From the NCBI GenBank assembly GCA_964354375.1, contig CAYGZQ010000015.1, positions 4,809 through 68,463 on the forward strand: 63,655 nucleotides of DNA. The letters are read 5' to 3'. Under the pieces are notes generated by a model. The model saw only the letters and a program-made list of their open reading frames with translations. It had not been told where the DNA came from and did not search any database. The stretch's first letter is position 1. Each line of letters opens with the position of its first letter. A program made the position numbers and the translations under genes. Below, piece after piece: positions 60,364 through 63,655 of this stretch. This DNA comes from CAYGZQ01 sp964354375 [NCBI: uncultured Planctomycetota bacterium] (GTDB taxonomy: Bacteria > JAJVIF01 > JAPKYR01).

Positions 60364-62907
60364 GTGAAATCCATGCAATCCTTGCTGAAAGGCGCCGCTA
60401 TAGGCGTCGCTTTTCTAGCTGCGGTATTCGGTTGTGCTGGAGGAGGGCATGGGAGCCCTGCATTGCCAGTGCAGGGGGACGAGATTTCAGGGATGGCTCA
60501 GGCGTGGAGTCCCGAGGATGCCGGACGTTACCTGTGGGGTTACTACCTGGTCAGTATCGACAGGGAGAGCCTCGCGGCAGAAGTCGTGCCGATCAGGGCG
60601 GCATCCGGTCACTGGAACATTCTGCAGTTCCTTGAGCAGGGGCCGTGCACGACATGTTTCAAGCTCAAAGGGGTGACCCTTAATCCCGACGGCACTCTCA
60701 ACGTGAATGTGTCGATCACGCATCCGTTTTCGAAGCTGAATCTGACGGGATTCGATGTGAGGGGAATCCCGATGTTCAACGGGAGCCACGAGTTTCCGGA
60801 ATCGGGGCTCGTCACGTCCGACAGAACCCTGGGTGAAGGGCAGGTCGTGAACGCAGACGGATTCACGACGCTGTACAATCCCACGACCGAAGGACACGGG
60901 TTCGAGGGCTACCACAAGGGCCATCTGGCGACCGTCGCCGCTCCCAGCTCGACTCTGAACGGCTTCAAACGATTCGTAACGGATGATCCCGCAAACACCC
61001 GCAATGCCTTCTATGCCGGCAACGAGGAGATCGTCACGTTCCAGGTGGACATGCCGAACGCGCCGAATCCGTGGGTTTTCGGCTACGCCGTTGATGCATC
61101 CTGGGCGCCGCCGATACATAAGCCGGTTACCGATCCCATGACCGACTTCGGTCCCGAGGCGAACTGTCCTGAGCCCTGGAAGATGGATGTCCAGGACCTG
61201 GGACCGGGACTCGATGCCGGAGGAGGGACCACGAATCTTCAGATCGACGTGTATGACCGGGGGGGAAAGACAACTTACGATGCCCCCGTTGTTGAATGCC
61301 CGGATCTGTTCAACGACACGCTGACGGCAACATGGGTCCAGGACGGGACCGGCTACTCGCGGTACCAGGCGACCATCTCCAACTCCAAGCTTGCCGCCGA
61401 GGGGGCTTATGCGTGTCTCATCAGTGCAGAGGCCAACGAGAACAATCCCTCCGCAAAGCCGTGGCTCGACCTGACCGCCTACCGGTTAGTGCTTCTGTCG
61501 GTCGGGGAGCCTTCAAGCAGCGGTAATCTTCTCTGGGCTAAGCGCGCCGGTGGGGTGCTGGGCGATATCGGATTCGCAGTGACGACGCTTTCGGACAATT
61601 CGACCGTTATGACAGGGATATTCCTCGGGTCGTCCACGTTCGGTCCCGGCGAAGCCAATCAGACAGTGCTGACGGCAACCGGGGGCGAAGACCTTTTCGT
61701 AGCGAAGTACAACCCTGACGGGACTCTCGCATGGGCGAAAAAGGCCGGGGGAGATTACAACGACGAAGGATACGGGATCGCTGCGCTATCGGACAATTCG
61801 ACCGTGGTGACAGGATTCTATAATGACTCGGCCATATTCGGGCAGGGCGAGCCAAACGCCACCACGCTGAACTCCGCCGGAATCAACGACATTTTCGTCG
61901 CGAAGTACAATCCCAACGGGACCCTCGCATGGGCCAAGAGCGCCGGTGGGGGAATGCCCGAGCAGGGATATGGAGTCACAGCGCTTTCAGACAACACGAC
62001 CGTAGTGACGGGCGTTTTCGGAGGATCGGCCACATTCGGCAAGGGTGAATCCAACAGCACCAAGCTGAACGCTTCGGGGACATCAGATGTCTTCGTTGCC
62101 CGATACAATACGAACGGAACCCTCGCTTGGGCCAAGCGCGCCGGCGGGGGAGATGCGGATGTAGGGAATTCAGTTGCAGCGCTTTCGGACAATACGACCG
62201 TTGTTACTGGCATCTTCGCTGCATCGGCCACATTCGGTCAGGGCGAGCCGAACTCCACTACCCTGTCCTCCGCGGGGGTGAGAGATGCTTTCGTCGCGAG
62301 GTACAATGCAAACGGAACCCTCGCATGGGCCAAACGCGCCGGAGGGGCGAGCGACGATTACGCATACGCAATTGCAGCGCTGTCGGACAATTCGACCGTG
62401 GTAACGGGATATTTCACCGTCTCAGCCACATTCGGTCCGGGTGAAGCCAACCAGAAGGTGCTGACCGCCGCCGGTGCCGAGGATGTCTTCATCGCGCGGT
62501 ACAACTCCAATGGATCGCTGGCCTGGGCCAAGAGTGCCGGCGGGGCGCTCATGGAGTTCGCGCGCGCAGTGACTGCGCTTTCCGACAACTCAACCATTGT
62601 GACCGGAAGGTTCGCCGATTCGGCCACATTCGGCGCCGGTGAAACCAATGAGACAGTACTCTCCGTTGCAGGTATCAACGACCTTTTCATGGCGCGTTAC
62701 AACGCCGATGGAACGCTCGCATGGGCCAAGCGTGCCGGCGGTAAGGGCCAGGACCAGGCCAATGGAGTCACCGCGCTTACCGACAATTCGTCCGTAGTGA
62801 CCGGCTATTTTGAAGGCTCAGCCACGTTCGGCCAGGGCGAACCCGGACAGACTGTCCTGACCACCGCAGGATCGCTCGATATCTTCATCGCGCGATTCCT
62901 GCAGTAA
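60364..62907 (+). CDS. Lipoprotein: shared N-terminal module plus WAK/ATFG propeller repeats
   Basis: A protein of 847 residues starting with GTG behind GAAGGAGGA. Lipid Cys24 (AAVFGCAGG). Residues about 50-270: the shared module (YLWGYYLVSID, CTTC, ITHPF, GFDVRGI, NADGFTTLYN, FGYAVDASW). Residues about 275-380: the second domain shared with the LVIVD paralogue (PWLDLTAYRL). Residues about 388-847: seven 65-66-residue units of the form LAWAKRAGG, ALSDNSTVVTG, SATFGxGE, DxFVARYN, giving a seven-bladed-type propeller. It is expected at the cell surface. A strong terminator follows. Confidence 0.8.
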   Translation: MKSMQSLLKGAAIGVAFLAAVFGCAGGGHGSPALPVQGDEISGMAQAWSPEDAGRYLWGYYLVSIDRESLAAEVVPIRAASGHWNILQFLEQGPCTTCFKLKGVTLNPDGTLNVNVSITHPFSKLNLTGFDVRGIPMFNGSHEFPESGLVTSDRTLGEGQVVNADGFTTLYNPTTEGHGFEGYHKGHLATVAAPSSTLNGFKRFVTDDPANTRNAFYAGNEEIVTFQVDMPNAPNPWVFGYAVDASWAPPIHKPVTDPMTDFGPEANCPEPWKMDVQDLGPGLDAGGGTTNLQIDVYDRGGKTTYDAPVVECPDLFNDTLTATWVQDGTGYSRYQATISNSKLAAEGAYACLISAEANENNPSAKPWLDLTAYRLVLLSVGEPSSSGNLLWAKRAGGVLGDIGFAVTTLSDNSTVMTGIFLGSSTFGPGEANQTVLTATGGEDLFVAKYNPDGTLAWAKKAGGDYNDEGYGIAALSDNSTVVTGFYNDSAIFGQGEPNATTLNSAGINDIFVAKYNPNGTLAWAKSAGGGMPEQGYGVTALSDNTTVVTGVFGGSATFGKGESNSTKLNASGTSDVFVARYNTNGTLAWAKRAGGGDADVGNSVAALSDNTTVVTGIFAASATFGQGEPNSTTLSSAGVRDAFVARYNANGTLAWAKRAGGASDDYAYAIAALSDNSTVVTGYFTVSATFGPGEANQKVLTAAGAEDVFIARYNSNGSLAWAKSAGGALMEFARAVTALSDNSTIVTGRFADSATFGAGETNETVLSVAGINDLFMARYNADGTLAWAKRAGGKGQDQANGVTALTDNSSVVTGYFEGSATFGQGEPGQTVLTTAGSLDIFIARFLQ
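61535..62905 (+). repeat. Seven in-frame coding repeats of about 196 bases
   Basis: Units restart at GGGC(C/T)AAG-(C/A)(G)C-GCC-GG-like positions near 61535, 61735, 61930, 62127, 62325, 62525 and 62725. DNA identity between units is high enough (CTTTCGGACAATTCGACCGT variants) to allow recombination and change in blade number. Confidence 0.7.
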
Positions 62908-62965
62908 CCGAGCCTCGGGTGTTGTTGACCTGAGTACATAGGTCTGATATCGAATCTGACAAGTG

Positions 62966-62992
62966 ACCCGGCCGGCAATCGGCCGGGTTTTT
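62966..62992 (+). terminator. Intrinsic terminator after the 847-residue lipoprotein
   Basis: ACCCGGCCG/CGGCCGGGT stem, GCAAT loop, then TTTT. Confidence 0.85.
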
Positions 62993-63083
62993 CGCGCGCC
63001 GAAGGAGACTAATCGCCTACAGGCTCGCGGACTCGCTTGTAGGCGCCACCGGTCGGTTCAACTTTGAACCCGGGATTCAGTAT

Positions 63084-63113
63084 TTCCATAAGCGGACGGT
63101 ACTCTGCTATACT
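63084..63113 (+). promoter_or_regulatory. Promoter of the last lipoprotein gene
   Basis: TTCCAT (63084-63089), 18-base spacer, TATACT (63108-63113), matching the promoter of the upstream paralogue. A CGCCTACA/TGTAGGCG dyad lies at 63014-63045. Confidence 0.55.
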
Positions 63114-63153
63114 ATCCTATTAGGGAAGTCTGGCTCATGAAGGAGGATAATCT

Positions 63154-63655
63154 GTGAAAAGTATCCAGTCGTTGGTGAGAAGCGCCTTGATGAGCGCTGC
63201 TCTTCTTTTGGCTGCATTGGGATGTGTCGGAGCTGAACCCGGCAATCCTGTGACGCCTTCAAATGGGCACGAGGGTTCAGGAGTATTCACTCAGCCGGCG
63301 AGTCCTGAGACCTTGGGCCACTACCTCTGGGGCTACTACCTGGTCCACATTGATGAGAAAGACTTGTCCGCAGAGATTATCCCCATCAGGGCGACGGCTG
63401 CTCATTTGAACGTTCTCCAGTTCCTCGAGCAGGCGCCGTGCACTAATTGTTTCAAGCTGGCAGGCGTCTCTCCGAACCCTGACGGGACACTCAACGTGAA
63501 TGTCTCGATCAAGCATCCGTTCTCGAATCCGAATCTGACGGGTTTTGATGTCCGTGGGATCGCGATGTTCAGCGGGAGTCACCTGTTCCCTGGATCAGGG
63601 CTCATCGTGTCGGATCGGACACTGAGCGAAGGGGAGGTCGTCAACGCCGACGGCT
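63154..63655 (+). CDS. Lipoprotein with shared N-terminal module, cut by window end
   Basis: The reading frame is open for 167 codons to the window edge. It starts with GTG behind GAAGGAGGA like its upstream paralogue. Signal peptide with lipid Cys24 (LAALGC). Module motifs present: YLWGYYLVHID, HLNVLQFLE, CTNC, IKHPF, GFDVRGI and NADG at the edge. It is clearly a tandem duplicate of the 847-residue lipoprotein; the C-terminal repeat type cannot be seen. Confidence 0.85.
   Translation, partial: MKSIQSLVRSALMSAALLLAALGCVGAEPGNPVTPSNGHEGSGVFTQPASPETLGHYLWGYYLVHIDEKDLSAEIIPIRATAAHLNVLQFLEQAPCTNCFKLAGVSPNPDGTLNVNVSIKHPFSNPNLTGFDVRGIAMFSGSHLFPGSGLIVSDRTLSEGEVVNADG

Noticed and set aside
61535-62905. 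Regularly spaced repeats resembling a repeat array
   Set aside because: The period is 196 bases, the frame is open throughout and the translation is a clear protein repeat; this is not CRISPR.

Overview
The window is 63.7 kb of moderately GC-rich bacterial chromosome from a Gram-negative-type organism: it encodes a beta-barrel outer-membrane protein, a TonB-like C-terminal domain, about eight signal-peptide-II lipoproteins and a TlpA-like periplasmic thioredoxin. I cannot place it in a named phylum from sequence alone. The many secreted propeller lipoproteins, the MutL-like/DUF6754-type membrane operon and the mix of leaderless-looking and Shine-Dalgarno-led genes fit an uncultivated lineage. 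I see no prophage, insertion sequence, CRISPR array or rRNA.

Layout. 1-3014: truncated tRNA-Leu(GAG), a small coiled-coil secreted protein, a 60-residue protein, an isochorismatase-family hydrolase and a TonB-C protein. 3030-4040: MthK-size potassium channel with an unusual filter. 4071-8138: a four-gene leftward operon with two 2-hydroxyacyl-CoA dehydratase/benzoyl-CoA reductase-type subunits and two different ASKHA electron activators. 8195-11420: a large propeller lipoprotein between two copies of a palindromic repeat. 11479-18587: metzincin protease, secreted proteins, RuvC/RNase H-like protein, ferritin-like protein, outer-membrane barrel, TlpA-like thioredoxin, HEAT-repeat lipoprotein, Xre regulator and CheW-like protein. 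19051-29628: an eight-gene, tightly packed leftward operon of membrane proteins, a 1432-residue membrane-anchored protein, a hybrid-barrel protein and a MutL-like ASKHA ATPase, closed by a strong terminator. 29850-47665: an LVIVD-repeat lipoprotein, two MFS transporters, HAD and ROK enzymes, mnmE, DUF4127 and ChaN-like proteins, a lipoprotein pair behind a poly-C promoter, and exonuclease III. 47875-54202: zinc-ribbon/TPR/AMIN protein with a sugar transferase, thiD, DUF4126 and three TetR regulators. 54464-60185: pilT, a cluster of small membrane proteins that includes three paralogues, a HAD phosphatase and tyrS. 60364-end: two tandem propeller lipoproteins, the last cut by the window edge.

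Two things stand out. First, five lipoproteins scattered over the window share one N-terminal module (LWG, a CxxC, HPF, GFDV(R/K)G and GYAV(D/E) motifs) joined to different C-terminal repeats, so the module looks like a common surface anchor with exchangeable propellers; one copy has a C9 tract between its -35 and -10 boxes. Second, the 19-29 kb operon looks like a complete, undescribed envelope complex built around a MutL-like ATPase without any mutase. Several genes have a -10 box 6-9 bases before the start codon and no ribosome-binding site, which points to leaderless mRNAs.
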